From positions 1 to 38,913 of IMG/VR virus record IMGVR_UViG_3300049207_000041: a stretch of DNA of 38,913 nt; one strand, written 5' to 3'. Shown here in pieces: positions 16,279-24,257 of the stretch. The notes beneath the pieces were generated by a model that made no database searches, was not told the origin of the DNA, and saw only the letters and a list, made by a program, of their open reading frames with translations. Source of the DNA: a virus. Each line of letters begins with the position of its first letter. Position 1 is the first letter of the stretch. The translations under genes and the position numbers were made by a program.

Positions 16279-16305
16279 AACTAAACCCCGCTGCGTGCGG
16301 GGTTC
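16279..16305 (-). terminator. Stem-loop between portal and protease genes
   Basis: The arms AACCCCGC and GCGGGGTT (16284-16291 and 16297-16304) make an 8-bp stem with a 5-nt loop. On the minus strand it is followed by TAGTTTTTC. It resembles the other stem-loops in the late operon, notably the one at 7359-7379, which has the same 8-bp arms. Confidence 0.6.
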
Positions 16306-17552
16306 GGTTGGCCGAGTTGGGTAAGCGGTACGTTTTGTGATTGACGGGTCGCAACATCACCGCCTGGCACTGGAGGCCGGTTGTTCACCCGTCTTCCCTC
16401 GTTGATCGTGAGAAGGCCGGTGTCTACCAAAGTCTTCATGTAATTCGCCCGGGCGGTGGAATCACCACTCAGCAGGCCGTCGCGGTTGTGCTCGGCGTGT
16501 ATCACGCCCAGGTCTTGGGGCTTTACAAGCCAGCGAAGAATGCAGCCTTCCCAAATCTCCAAGTAGGGATCGAGTGCGTACTGAAGAAACCCAAGGTTTT
16601 GCTGCTCAATGCCTGACCCCCAGCTTGTGGACTTTTCAACATCGCCCACCAGGTGCGGCGGCACACCAAAGAATCTCGCAAGTTCGCTGACTTGAAATTT
16701 CCTTGCAGCCATTGTTTCAGCGTCTTGCGGGCTCACACCGATGGCTTGCGTCGTGAAACCACCCTCCAGAATCCACAGTCGTTTCTTGACTGGGCCGCCG
16801 GATATCTCCTTGAAATTTTCCTCAACCTGGGCTCGCTGGTCCTTGTTGAGAACCTTCCCCTCACCCGTCATCAGCAACTGGGGAGACTTCGCACCATTCG
16901 CGTAGAAGTCGCGCTGCTGATCCTCCATCGCCACCGCTACGCCGGCGGTCTTCGCGGCAAATGCGATAGGCGAAAGACCGACCAGACCGTTGAATCCAAA
17001 TCCCTTGAGGTGGAAAATTTCACCCTGTTTGAAGTCGGCATATTCGTTGTCACGGCGGTACCGGTAGACAACTCGCTTCCCTTCGAGTCGGACATCCATG
17101 TTTACCGACATGAGGGGAACGAGGCTTATCACATCGCCGACGCTGTTGCGCTCGATCAAGGCGTAAGCGTTGCCGTAATAGCAAAGCTGCATGGTCATCG
17201 AAACGCGGAAGTCGAACGCCGTCATGTATTGATTCGGGCTGTATCGCAGAAGTCGCGCCAACGGATTGTCCAAACCAACCTTCTTTCGGTTATCCCCCTT
17301 GGTCTCAAATACGTCCAAGGGCATGCAGGCCGTAACACTCGAGATCAATCGGACGCAGGCGAAAACCGTAGAAATCTGCAACGAGCGCTCGTCGTTGACG
17401 ACTGAGTCACCCACCACACCGGATGCTGACACCGGCCCAGTCTGCGATCCTTTCTCGGGAGTGACTAGCCGTCCGCCAACGAAGAAGCTCGCCATGCGCG
17501 CCCAAAAGGGGCTGCGGGTGCGCAGGTCAATGCTGTAGTCGGTGTCTGCCAT
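16281..17552 (-). CDS. Portal protein (HK97 gp3-like)
   Basis: This 423-residue protein starts at ATG 17552, overlapping the large terminase stop. It has the features of HSP1-type portals: SLQISTVFACVRLISSVTAC, YGNAYALIERNSVGDVISLV, HLKGFGFNGLVGLSPIAFAA and the late helix GSGIEQQNLGFLQYALDPYL. It forms the dodecameric DNA gate at one head vertex, the docking site for the terminase. The C-terminus overlaps the stem-loop at 16284-16304, so the coding end is part of the hairpin. Confidence 0.95.
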   Translation of the reverse strand: MADTDYSIDLRTRSPFWARMASFFVGGRLVTPEKGSQTGPVSASGVVGDSVVNDERSLQISTVFACVRLISSVTACMPLDVFETKGDNRKKVGLDNPLARLLRYSPNQYMTAFDFRVSMTMQLCYYGNAYALIERNSVGDVISLVPLMSVNMDVRLEGKRVVYRYRRDNEYADFKQGEIFHLKGFGFNGLVGLSPIAFAAKTAGVAVAMEDQQRDFYANGAKSPQLLMTGEGKVLNKDQRAQVEENFKEISGGPVKKRLWILEGGFTTQAIGVSPQDAETMAARKFQVSELARFFGVPPHLVGDVEKSTSWGSGIEQQNLGFLQYALDPYLEIWEGCILRWLVKPQDLGVIHAEHNRDGLLSGDSTARANYMKTLVDTGLLTINEGRRVNNRPPVPGGDVATRQSQNVPLTQLGQPNPARSGV

Positions 17553-19273
17553 TACATGCTCATCGGTCTGGAGAGGAAGTCGTCGACAGAACCCTGGACA
17601 TCCGCATTCGCGAGTATCCGGCCTATCGTCATGATCAGCGCCACCGCGCCATCTATCTTGTTGTCGTCGCCCTGCTTAATCGGGCGGACAACGTCATCGT
17701 TGCCTGGCAGGTTTTTGCCGATCACGTTACCGATACACCAGGTCATGATCGGGTTACCGTCATGGTGAAACCGGCCTGCGGTGATGGCCGCCTCTAGTTC
17801 CTTCATGGGGTCCGACATGTTTGTGTAGTTCTGAGTGATGGTGATCGGGTTGAAACCTTCGTCGTCGAGATCGTGGCTCAAACCTGTCGCGCCATGAGGA
17901 TCGATTGGAGACTCCCGAAGCGGCGCATGATGATTGGCTTCCTTCGTGTCCTCGAGGATTTCCCGATAGTCGATCTCTGCACCGTCCGTGACCTCCAGAT
18001 GGCCAGAGTTGATCCACGCTTGAAAACGCTCCGACATGCGTTTGTTGTCACTGTTATAGACGGTGTCGTATGGCACCCAGAACTTGGGGGCCACGCTGTA
18101 GTAATGAGTTTTTCCATCGATGACACGCCAGAAAAGTCGCGCCCGAGAGTTCATGTCCAGCTTTCGCGCCAAGTCGAAGCCGGCATTCCACTCCTGACCC
18201 TCGAATTGCTCGAGCGTGAGCGTGGTGTCTTCGCAAGCCTTCCAGCTTTCCATGTTGTAGAAACCCGATTTGGCGCTCACCCAGAGGTTCAGGTGCTTCG
18301 TTTTAAACGTATTGGTAAAGCGCGCCGAACGAATCGCCCGGGCCTGCTGGCTTTCCAGGTACTCCTGGAACACCGAAACCCCATGGTTGGGGTTGGCCTT
18401 GGCCAGCATTTTCGGATCTGTCCAGTCGTCTCCTTCATCTAGCGTCCAAATCCAGCCGAACAGTTCCTCGTCGGGCACGGTGCCCTCGAGCATTTCGATC
18501 ACCTGCCGGCGTTTGTCGTAGCACGGCCCCTCGATGTCGGCACCTGCCGTGGTGATGATGAACATCAGCGGCTGCCGACGGGCACCCATGCCGGTGAGCA
18601 TGGTGTCGTACTGAGCCGACGTTGGGTGCTCATGGTATTCGTCGACGATCGCGCAGCTGGGTGATGCGCCGTCGCCTGGGTTGCCAATCAATGGTTCGAA
18701 GCGGCTGAAGTCGGACGGGATGTTCATGTTCGAGGCGTTGACCTCTATGCCCGCGGCCTGGATCAGCATGGGCGACTTGCTAACCATCAGCTTGGCTGGT
18801 CGGAAAACCTCCCAAGCCTGTTTCTCTGTGGTCGCACCGGCATACACCTCGGCGCCGTACTCGCCATCAGCGACGAACATGCTGATGCCCACACCGCCAG
18901 CGACCACAGACTTCCCGTTTTTGCGCGGCACTTCCCAGTAGCTCTCACGGAATCGGCGATGGCCGCCCTTCTTCTTGACCCAGCCAAACGTCACGGCGAG
19001 GCCGAAAAGCTGCCATGGCTCCAGCGTTATCAACTGACGCTTGAATGCCCACTCGCCCTTTGTGTGCGGTAACAACTGCATCAGCTTTAGCTTTTTCTCT
19101 GCCTTAGCCGGCTCGAACTTGAAACGAAACCCGCGCTTGCGACTGGCGGCCAGATCGTCGAATTGCCGCTGAACCGCTTGATGAATGTAACGGCAGGCAG
19201 GGACCTTTCCACGGAGCAAAGACCGACCCCACGCCATCGCCTTGTCGACGTTGGGATGGGCGGATTTGGTCAT
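17552..19273 (-). CDS. terL: Terminase large subunit
   Basis: This 573-residue protein starts at ATG 19273, sharing bases with the small subunit stop. The ATPase part has a Walker A-like [17 protein letters not shown] around residues 110-125 and a Walker [11 protein letters not shown] near residue 205. The C-terminal nuclease part has the acidic residues in [14 protein letters not shown] and in [15 protein letters not shown]. These are the signatures of the HK97/P27-associated terminase family. It drives DNA packaging and cuts concatemers at cos. Confidence 0.95.
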   Translation of the reverse strand: MTKSAHPNVDKAMAWGRSLLRGKVPACRYIHQAVQRQFDDLAASRKRGFRFKFEPAKAEKKLKLMQLLPHTKGEWAFKRQLITLEPWQLFGLAVTFGWVKKKGGHRRFRESYWEVPRKNGKSVVAGGVGISMFVADGEYGAEVYAGATTEKQAWEVFRPAKLMVSKSPMLIQAAGIEVNASNMNIPSDFSRFEPLIGNPGDGASPSCAIVDEYHEHPTSAQYDTMLTGMGARRQPLMFIITTAGADIEGPCYDKRRQVIEMLEGTVPDEELFGWIWTLDEGDDWTDPKMLAKANPNHGVSVFQEYLESQQARAIRSARFTNTFKTKHLNLWVSAKSGFYNMESWKACEDTTLTLEQFEGQEWNAGFDLARKLDMNSRARLFWRVIDGKTHYYSVAPKFWVPYDTVYNSDNKRMSERFQAWINSGHLEVTDGAEIDYREILEDTKEANHHAPLRESPIDPHGATGLSHDLDDEGFNPITITQNYTNMSDPMKELEAAITAGRFHHDGNPIMTWCIGNVIGKNLPGNDDVVRPIKQGDDNKIDGAVALIMTIGRILANADVQGSVDDFLSRPMSM

Positions 19274-19758
19274 CAGCTACTCAGTAGTTTGGCGAATTCG
19301 TTGGTTTCTTTCTCCTTGTTGCCCCCGATCAAGCGCGTTCGACTGGCTGGATCGAGGCCGAGCATCGACCCGAATGTCACCATCTGGCGCATCGTTTCGT
19401 TGGCAGCGGTAAGCGCAGGGTTTTTCATCGGGCCACCGGTGGCTCCCGTTACTACGATGCCGTGCGCCGTGATCGACTCCTGCGCCATACGCCAGTTGTC
19501 ATAGGCGCTACAGAAGGCTTCAACGTTATGCAGATCGGTGATTGCCACCACGTTCTCGCGCAGCAGCTCCGGGACAATCATTTTCCACATCGTGGCCGCT
19601 CGTTCGCTAAACCATTCAGGCGGATCAATGTTTGTGATCTTGGAAAACTGGGGCTCGGCCTTGTTAAGGGCGCGTTTCCCCGGATTACCGGCAAGCTCTT
19701 TCTTGGCCGTCGGCTTGGGTTTGCGACCACGGCCGGCGACCGTGGCGGTGCCTCCCAT
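19273..19758 (-). CDS. terS: Terminase small subunit, P27 family
   Basis: This 161-residue protein starts at ATG 19758, preceded by AGGAG. It begins with the basic region [20 protein letters not shown], typical of P27-type small subunits, followed by [20 protein letters not shown] and the helical region [20 protein letters not shown]. It recognises the packaging site and loads DNA onto TerL. It follows the HNH gene and possible cos region. Confidence 0.92.
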   Translation of the reverse strand: MGGTATVAGRGRKPKPTAKKELAGNPGKRALNKAEPQFSKITNIDPPEWFSERAATMWKMIVPELLRENVVAITDLHNVEAFCSAYDNWRMAQESITAHGIVVTGATGGPMKNPALTAANETMRQMVTFGSMLGLDPASRTRLIGGNKEKETNEFAKLLSS

Positions 19759-19917
19759 CGCGCAACTCCTGGATTTTTAATTTCGCGGTCGTGAAAGAAA
19801 GGCTGAGGGCGCGGTCTAGAAGCCAAAGGCCCTGAACTTTTGACCCTCCCCCACCCCTTTGGCGCGAATCACTCTCATTTGGCCGATTTTCACTGTTTTT
19901 TGCGGGTTTTTCTGTTT
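19759..19917 (-). other. Possible cos region between HNH and terS
   Basis: This 159-bp gap is the only sizeable non-coding stretch between the lysis region and terS. It contains a G-rich run on the minus strand (GGGGTGGGGGAGGGTC, around 19840-19856) and A/T-rich flanks. In HK97-like phages with an HNH gene next to terS the cohesive end site is usually in this gap. The assignment rests on position only. Confidence 0.35.
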
Positions 19918-20292
19918 TCAGCGGCGCGCATTGCCGAATCCACCATCTTCGGCGGCCGTCTTGGCCGAGTGACACGGCCCGCACAGGCTCTGCCAGTTGG
20001 TCTTATCCCAGAACAGGACCATGTCGTTCCGGTGCGGAATGATGTGGTCAACATCGGTAGCCACAACAACCAGGCCTCGCTCGGTGCAGTGCCTGCAAAG
20101 TGGGTGCTTCGCCAGCCACCCCGCCCTGGCCTGCTGCCACTTGTAGTTGTAGTGGCGCTTGGTGCTGCTCTCCCGAGGCTTGGCTCGCGCGGCACTCTTC
20201 AACAAGTGAGCATGCTCGTCGCAGTACCTGGCGTTGCGCGTGAGCGTGTTGCAACCCTGGGCGTTGCACGGCTTCTTTGGCCTTAGAGGCAT
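19918..20292 (-). CDS. HNH homing-type endonuclease
   Basis: This 124-residue protein starts at ATG 20292. It has zinc-binding cysteine pairs (CNAQGC...CDEH at the N-terminus, CRHC around residue 70, and CGPCHSAKT near residue 108) and the HNH core DVDHIIPHRNDMVLFW with following NWQSLC. In HK97-like phages a free HNH protein next to terminase is often needed for efficient cos cleavage. It overlaps the preceding small gene by 10 bases. Confidence 0.92.
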   Translation of the reverse strand: MPLRPKKPCNAQGCNTLTRNARYCDEHAHLLKSAARAKPRESSTKRHYNYKWQQARAGWLAKHPLCRHCTERGLVVVATDVDHIIPHRNDMVLFWDKTNWQSLCGPCHSAKTAAEDGGFGNARR

Positions 20293-20468
20293 GGCGAGCC
20301 ATCCATGTAGGTCAGTGGCAGTGCTTCTGGATCTTCTGGCTCATTGGCCATCGCCTGGATCAACATCAACTGTTGGTCGGCCATCCGTTGCAGCAGGGCG
20401 GTCTGCCTGACCTGCTCGGCCAGTACCTGGGCTAGCAGGCTTTCCAAGGAGCTGGGCTGCTCGCTCAT
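20283..20468 (-). CDS. Small acidic hypothetical protein
   Basis: I chose ATG 20468 with GAAGAGG upstream; it gives 61 residues. It is mostly a single amphipathic helix (SSLESLLAQVLAEQVRQTAL) followed by an acidic tail. No family recognised. Overlaps the HNH gene. It reads in a different frame from the overlapping Cys-rich gene upstream, so only one of these two may be translated through the shared region; helix pattern and spacing favour this one as real. Confidence 0.6.
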   Translation of the reverse strand: MSEQPSSLESLLAQVLAEQVRQTALLQRMADQQLMLIQAMANEPEDPEALPLTYMDGSPCL

Positions 20469-20529
20469 ACGCAAGCCTCTTCATCTTAATGATCCATTCG
20501 CGCCGGGCGGCGCATCCACTGCAGGCCAT
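20341..20529 (-). CDS. Small Cys-rich phage protein (overlapping frame)
   Basis: The start ATG 20529 has AGGAG seven bases upstream and overlaps the stop of the upstream membrane protein. The product begins MACSGCAARREWIIKMKRLA, a beginning I recall from many small proteins of Pseudomonas phage lysis regions. The last 30 residues overlap the next gene in another frame and look low-complexity (ASPGTGRAGQADRPAATDGR). So the useful part may be the N-terminal half only. No function is known to me. Confidence 0.5.
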   Translation of the reverse strand: MACSGCAARREWIIKMKRLAYERAAQLLGKPASPGTGRAGQADRPAATDGRPTVDVDPGDGQ

Positions 20530-20672
20530 CACCATGCTCCTGCCATCTTGGTGCCGACCACCACACCGAGCAGGAACACCAGCACAGTCAGCACTGACCC
20601 CAGACTTGGGGCGAGTGGCGCCGATGGTTTACGCATAGGTGGGGGGGGTGGGGGTCTGGTTACGTCGCTCAT
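20529..20672 (-). CDS. Small membrane protein with proline run
   Basis: A 47-residue frame from ATG 20672 (overlapping the previous stop as ATGA) to TGA 20529-20531. The product starts MSDVTRPPPPPPMRKPSAPL and then has one membrane segment (SVLTVLVFLLGVVVGTKMAG). It ends within the overlap with the next start. Six prolines in a row followed by a single transmembrane helix in the holin neighbourhood suggest a lysis accessory or holin-like role, but this is inference from position. The tight coupling on both sides supports that it is translated. Confidence 0.65.
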   Translation of the reverse strand: MSDVTRPPPPPPMRKPSAPLAPSLGSVLTVLVFLLGVVVGTKMAGAW

Positions 20673-20974
20673 ACGCCACCAGAGCTAAAGGTAATCTCGA
20701 CCCGACCGCATAGTCGGTAGATAACCACCGCATCCTTGAATTTGTTGACGATGTACTGACCATTTCGGCGAGCGCCGAAGTCGACCCAGCCGGCTTTCGC
20801 ATCAACAGAGATGCAGCAGTTGATCACCTTGCCGTCCACCTTCACCACAATAGCCTGGCGCTGACGCTCATTGAGCATCAGCCATTGACGGTACCCATGC
20901 TCACCCTTGCGGGAAGACAATCGAGTGATGCGCTCGGCCAGATAAAGGGTTGAGCCGTTCGGGTAATAGGCCAT
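20669..20974 (-). CDS. Hypothetical protein in lysis region
   Basis: This 101-residue protein starts at ATG 20974 (MAYYPNGSTLYLAERITRLS). It is soluble and probably beta-rich (QAIVVKVDGKVINCCISVDA and GWVDFGARRNGQYIVNKF). No signal peptide, no lysozyme motif. It lies between the holin and small membrane protein genes. No family recognised. Confidence 0.65.
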   Translation of the reverse strand: MAYYPNGSTLYLAERITRLSSRKGEHGYRQWLMLNERQRQAIVVKVDGKVINCCISVDAKAGWVDFGARRNGQYIVNKFKDAVVIYRLCGRVEITFSSGGV

Positions 20975-21033
20975 GGCGGTCTTCTCGGTTGGTGTCGCGA
21001 CACAATTTGCTGATACGCGAAACGTGGCGCGCT

Positions 21034-21366
21034 TTACTCTGGCTTGCGGCTTGGAAGCTTGAAGTCAGTGACCCGGTCGGCGATGGATCGAATCTTCTCG
21101 ACACCCAGGAAGCCAACCCAGCCACCAACGAAGGTAGCCATGCTCTGTGGGAGCGAGAAGAACTCAAGCCCACTGATGATCGTCAGGGCGAGCCCGCCGC
21201 AGATCGCGCCCTCCACAATCATCTGACGGCGCGTGCCGCCACCATAGGTGATCCGCAGGACAGCCATTGCACAGGACAACGAGGCGGCATAGAGGATTGG
21301 CGAATGCTGGCTCAACCACGCAAGCGCTATCGCCCAGGTGTCTGGTTTGTCTGGCATGTTCGACAT
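21034..21366 (-). CDS. Holin (lambda-family holin 3-like)
   Basis: This 110-residue protein starts at ATG 21366. It begins MSNMPDKPDTWAIALAWLSQ and has three hydrophobic segments: about residues 23-40 (SPILYAASLSCAMAVLRI), 52-68 (EGAICGGLALTIISGLEF) and 73-90 (QSMATFVGGWVGFLGVEK). Size, topology and start match the lambda family of phage holins (Phage_holin_3). It should permeabilise the inner membrane to release endolysin. The endolysin itself is not in the window. Confidence 0.85.
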   Translation of the reverse strand: MSNMPDKPDTWAIALAWLSQHSPILYAASLSCAMAVLRITYGGGTRRQMIVEGAICGGLALTIISGLEFFSLPQSMATFVGGWVGFLGVEKIRSIADRVTDFKLPSRKPE

Positions 21367-21398
21367 CTCGGTTCCTCCCCATCAGGGAGCGGGAAATA

Positions 21399-21424
21399 AA
21401 AAAGCCCGCACGAGGCGGGCTGGA
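21399..21424 (-). terminator. Terminator after the 166-residue moron
   Basis: Minus-strand AGCCCGC-CTCGT-GCGGGCT followed by TTTTTTATTT: a 7-bp GC stem (21403-21409 with 21415-21421) with a strong U-tract. It lies between the moron stop and the holin start. Confidence 0.85.
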
Positions 21425-21445
21425 AAAATGAGCGCAAGTTTTCGT

Positions 21446-21946
21446 TTATTTACTTTTCGCAATCAGAATAGAGTCAGGGTCAATTTTTCGCTTCAACTGC
21501 TCAATGAGTACCTTGTACAGCTCGCGAAAATCTTCTTCCTCGACTTCGTGAGCTGGCAGCACAACGGGCTGGTCTACGCCCTTGAACTGATACTGATACC
21601 CTTCTGGAACGAATTGGGCAGAGCCTTCGAAAACAAAATTGTACCGCTTATAAGTCGCGTCTTCGGCTTCCAAAGTGACAGCCAACGGAAAATGAATGAT
21701 CCCGCCAAGGCTATTGAATTGAGGCCATATTTTTTCTTCAAAAGCCTCGGGAGCACCGACGCCAAGGCGCACATACCGATCGCCCTTCTTCCCATCTTCG
21801 TGATGCCAATAGGCCTTTTCGAGCCCCAAATAACTAGCGAAACCCGCCGATAACGCACCGAGCGATTTCGCCAAAAGATTGTGTTGCAGAGTCATAGCGG
21901 CGTCATACCGCAGGTACTGTTCGTTTAGCTCATCAATGATAGACAT
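21446..21946 (-). CDS. Hypothetical protein, probable moron
   Basis: I chose ATG 21946 with a perfect AGGAGG site 7 bases upstream; it gives 166 residues beginning MSIIDELNEQYLRYDAAMTL. The N-terminal 45 residues are helical, with a hydrophobic patch (SLGALSAGFASYLGL); the rest looks like an alpha/beta domain with an acidic C-terminal helix (HEVEEEDFRELYKVLIEQLK). No family recognised. The gene is bounded by terminators on both sides, has its own possible promoter, and is less GC-rich than its neighbours. This is the classical layout of a moron expressed in the lysogen. Confidence 0.75.
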   Translation of the reverse strand: MSIIDELNEQYLRYDAAMTLQHNLLAKSLGALSAGFASYLGLEKAYWHHEDGKKGDRYVRLGVGAPEAFEEKIWPQFNSLGGIIHFPLAVTLEAEDATYKRYNFVFEGSAQFVPEGYQYQFKGVDQPVVLPAHEVEEEDFRELYKVLIEQLKRKIDPDSILIAKSK

Positions 21947-21963
21947 GTGACCTCCTGTGCAAA

Positions 21964-21991
21964 ATATTAAAATGGCACAGGTACTGGCGAA
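21964..21991 (-). promoter_or_regulatory. Possible moron promoter
   Basis: On the minus strand TTCGCC (21986-21991) and TAATAT (21964-21969) are 16 bases apart, between the upstream terminator and the AGGAGG site. The -10 is good, the -35 weak. Confidence 0.4.
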
Positions 21992-21999
21992 TGGCCACA

Positions 22000-22030
22000 A
22001 AAAAGCCCAGCACGACGGCTAGGCTTTGTT
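22000..22030 (-). terminator. Terminator after the putative late regulator gene
   Basis: Minus-strand AAGCCTAGC and GCTGGGCTT arms around a short loop, followed by TTTTTTGTGG. The stem is imperfect in the middle but the U-tract is good. It would separate early (replication) transcription from the moron and late genes, where an antiterminator would be needed. Confidence 0.7.
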
Positions 22031-22095
22031 TGTTGCATGTCATGACGCGCAAGATCGACATGATGGGGTTAATTTACGGCCAGCCGGCAAACAGG

Positions 22096-22659
22096 TCAAG
22101 CGGCATCTACAAAGATTTGTTCGCGGTCGAATATCTCGGTCGCATGGATGACGGCCTGCTCTTCAAGCGATTCCAGCCGCTTGTGGATTCCGCCTCGCCA
22201 GTTGCGGCGCGTGCGCTCTGGGGAGCCCGCCAAGTCCCAGGTATTCATGTCGTAGAACTCAGCGGGCAACACGATCATGTCTGTGGATCGCTTCCCCACC
22301 TGCATGCCCCTCAGCTTCGGTATTGCCCAGGCCGTCAGCGCCTTGTAGATGAACAACTGAGGCGCTGGCGAAACCATGCGAGCTACCAGCCTGCCAATGG
22401 CACTGACCTTATTAGCCTTGTGCGTCGAATACTTGGCCACCAGCACATCCCACTGCGCCGGGTCAAGCTGGCGATGCAGGAGTGCGTACAGGCAGCAGTC
22501 ATAATCGAACTTGTCCCGCACCGACAGCGTGCTGCCGGTGCCACCCTGGCGCAGGTCTGCGTCGATCAGCTTCTGCCAAGACTGCTTGGTGCTGTTGTCG
22601 ATGTTGTCCGCTGCCAGCACCCGCACCAGGGTGCCCATCACGTCCTTATACATACCCAT
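22096..22659 (-). CDS. Conserved phage protein in late-regulator position
   Basis: This 187-residue protein starts at ATG 22659 (MGMYKDVMGTLVRVLAADNI). A second ATG six bases later is possible. The sequence has conserved-looking parts such as SVRDKFDYDCCLYALLHRQL, YSTHKANKVSAIGRLV and ERTRRNWRGGIHKRLESLEE. Similar proteins are known in Pseudomonas phages at the end of the early minus-strand operon, just before the terminator and the late genes. The position equals that of Q in lambda, so an antiterminator or late activator role is possible. I see no diagnostic motif, so this is inference from position. Confidence 0.7.
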   Translation of the reverse strand: MGMYKDVMGTLVRVLAADNIDNSTKQSWQKLIDADLRQGGTGSTLSVRDKFDYDCCLYALLHRQLDPAQWDVLVAKYSTHKANKVSAIGRLVARMVSPAPQLFIYKALTAWAIPKLRGMQVGKRSTDMIVLPAEFYDMNTWDLAGSPERTRRNWRGGIHKRLESLEEQAVIHATEIFDREQIFVDAA

Positions 22660-22662
22660 GGC

Positions 22663-22971
22663 TCAATCCCCTGTGTAGTTGGTGCCGCCGGCACCGCGGC
22701 GGTTGTTCTCGCTGTATTGGCCCTGGGCCCCGCCAATTTCGCCGCTCGACTGGTTGCGGCTACGGCGGACCAACAGGCCTAACTGGATAACCAGGTCCTG
22801 CATCAGAAGGGGCTCCAGCGTCTCGGCGTGGACGAACCCGGACGAGTGACAGCCGATGCATTCGAGTTGATGGAAAACGCCCCGGATCAGGCCGGCGCCA
22901 TGGCAGGAAGGACACTCGGTCATCGGGATCAGACAACGCACAAAGGCGGGGCCATGCTGCTTTTTATTCAT
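22663..22971 (-). CDS. DnaJ-like zinc-finger small protein
   Basis: This 102-residue protein starts at ATG 22971, overlapping the recombinase stop as ATGA. It has a zinc-binding knuckle pair CPSCHGAGLI and CIGCHSSGFV, spaced like one half of a DnaJ zinc finger. The C-terminal 30 residues are polar and disordered (NQSSGEIGGAQGQYSENNRR). Such proteins are common at the end of phage ninR-like gene groups. Function unknown. Confidence 0.75.
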   Translation of the reverse strand: MNKKQHGPAFVRCLIPMTECPSCHGAGLIRGVFHQLECIGCHSSGFVHAETLEPLLMQDLVIQLGLLVRRSRNQSSGEIGGAQGQYSENNRRGAGGTNYTGD

Positions 22972-24257
22972 TTTGAAACCTCGCCTACGGTTGATTCGTG
23001 AGTAGCCTCGCAGCCCTTATGCGGCGCGGCTTTGAGCGAATTATCGGATTCAGCAGATGTAGCACCTGTGCAACCGTGAATCAGGGCAAAGCCCTTGCTG
23101 TCTAGATGGGCGTGCCACAGCTCCAGGGCAGCACGCTTGCGAGCCATGACGTCGGATTGGATGTACACCTTCACGTTGTGGCCCATGGCGTGGTTGATCA
23201 GCAGCTCACCGATCAAATGGTCCACGCCGATATCCGCCCATGAGGTGCGGGCCAGCTTGCGCAGGTCGTGGCTGGTCCACTCACCACGCCCCAGGCGACG
23301 GAACACTGCACTGGCCTGGCTCTCGCTCAGTGGCTTGCCGTTGCGTCCTGGGAACAGGTAGCGACCCGTATAGCCGGCGGCCTGTTGATTGGCCCTGTGC
23401 TTGGCCAGCAGCGCGCAGACCTGGTCGGTCAGCGGTAGGGAATGCTCGGCCCGGGTCTTGGTGTTCTCCGGCGGGATGAACCAGGTGCGCTCGGCGATGC
23501 TCAGGTGCGGCCACTCGGCCAGGCGTGTTTCCCCCACGCGATTGCCATGGCACAGCATCAGCAGGGCCAGCAAGGCTTCCTCCGGATGGGTCTCGAACTC
23601 CTCGGTCAGGCTCACGATCAAGTCATCCAGGTGAACGACCCGAAGCCGAGACGGCTTCACGCGCACCTTGGCCTTGGAGAAGTCGCTGAACTTGATGCCC
23701 TGCATCGGGTTATTGTCGATCAGGCGCAGGACCATTGCCTGGCGAAAGGCCTTGGCCAGCAGCTGGAACACCAGCCGCACCGTGTCAATCTTCAGGACCT
23801 CCTGAAGCGGCCACATCAGCAACCGATCCAAGGTTTGGCGGTCCAGGTCGGCCAGCGGCACTTCACCGAGGCGCGGTATCAAATGGCACTTGATCGCCGA
23901 GGCGGCCGTCTTCTTGCGCTTGTCGGACAGGTTGCGGTCCTTGGCCATGCGCTCAGCGAACCACGCCAGCACCTCGCCCACAGTGCCCCACTCAGACACC
24001 ACCGCCCCGCCGTGGCTGGCAATGCGCAGGCGGATATCGGGCAGCGCCCCAATCATCTGCTTCGCGCTCAATCCTGGGTATGCACCGATTTTGTACCACT
24101 GGCGCTTGACCAGCAGGTACCAGGAGCCCCGGGCACGATCAGTGGAAAATCGAAGATAGAGCCCCGGGTTGCCCGGATCCCGAAGACTGTAAACGTCTGC
24201 GTTCGCGGCTTGGCGCGCGATCTCTGCATCGGATATTTTCACGGCGACGGTGATCAT
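22968..24257 (-). CDS. Second tyrosine recombinase, within the recombination gene group
   Basis: This 429-residue protein starts at ATG 24257, overlapping the nuclease stop by ATGA. The N-terminal about 85 residues resemble the DUF4102-type arm-binding domain of P4-like integrases (GLYLRFSTDRARGSWYLLVK). A core-binding SAM-like domain follows (about 90-185), then the catalytic domain with Arg240 (HGNRVGETRLAEW), Lys267 (NTKTRAE), His330 and Arg333 (TSHDLRKLART), His356 and Tyr365 (NHAMGHNVKVYIQSD). All catalytic residues appear present. It is 14 kb from attP and part of the minus-strand replication operon, so it probably resolves DNA (dimer or branched intermediates) and is not the lysogeny integrase; this role is inferred. 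Confidence 0.85.
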   Translation of the reverse strand: MITVAVKISDAEIARQAANADVYSLRDPGNPGLYLRFSTDRARGSWYLLVKRQWYKIGAYPGLSAKQMIGALPDIRLRIASHGGAVVSEWGTVGEVLAWFAERMAKDRNLSDKRKKTAASAIKCHLIPRLGEVPLADLDRQTLDRLLMWPLQEVLKIDTVRLVFQLLAKAFRQAMVLRLIDNNPMQGIKFSDFSKAKVRVKPSRLRVVHLDDLIVSLTEEFETHPEEALLALLMLCHGNRVGETRLAEWPHLSIAERTWFIPPENTKTRAEHSLPLTDQVCALLAKHRANQQAAGYTGRYLFPGRNGKPLSESQASAVFRRLGRGEWTSHDLRKLARTSWADIGVDHLIGELLINHAMGHNVKVYIQSDVMARKRAALELWHAHLDSKGFALIHGCTGATSAESDNSLKAAPHKGCEATHESTVGEVSK

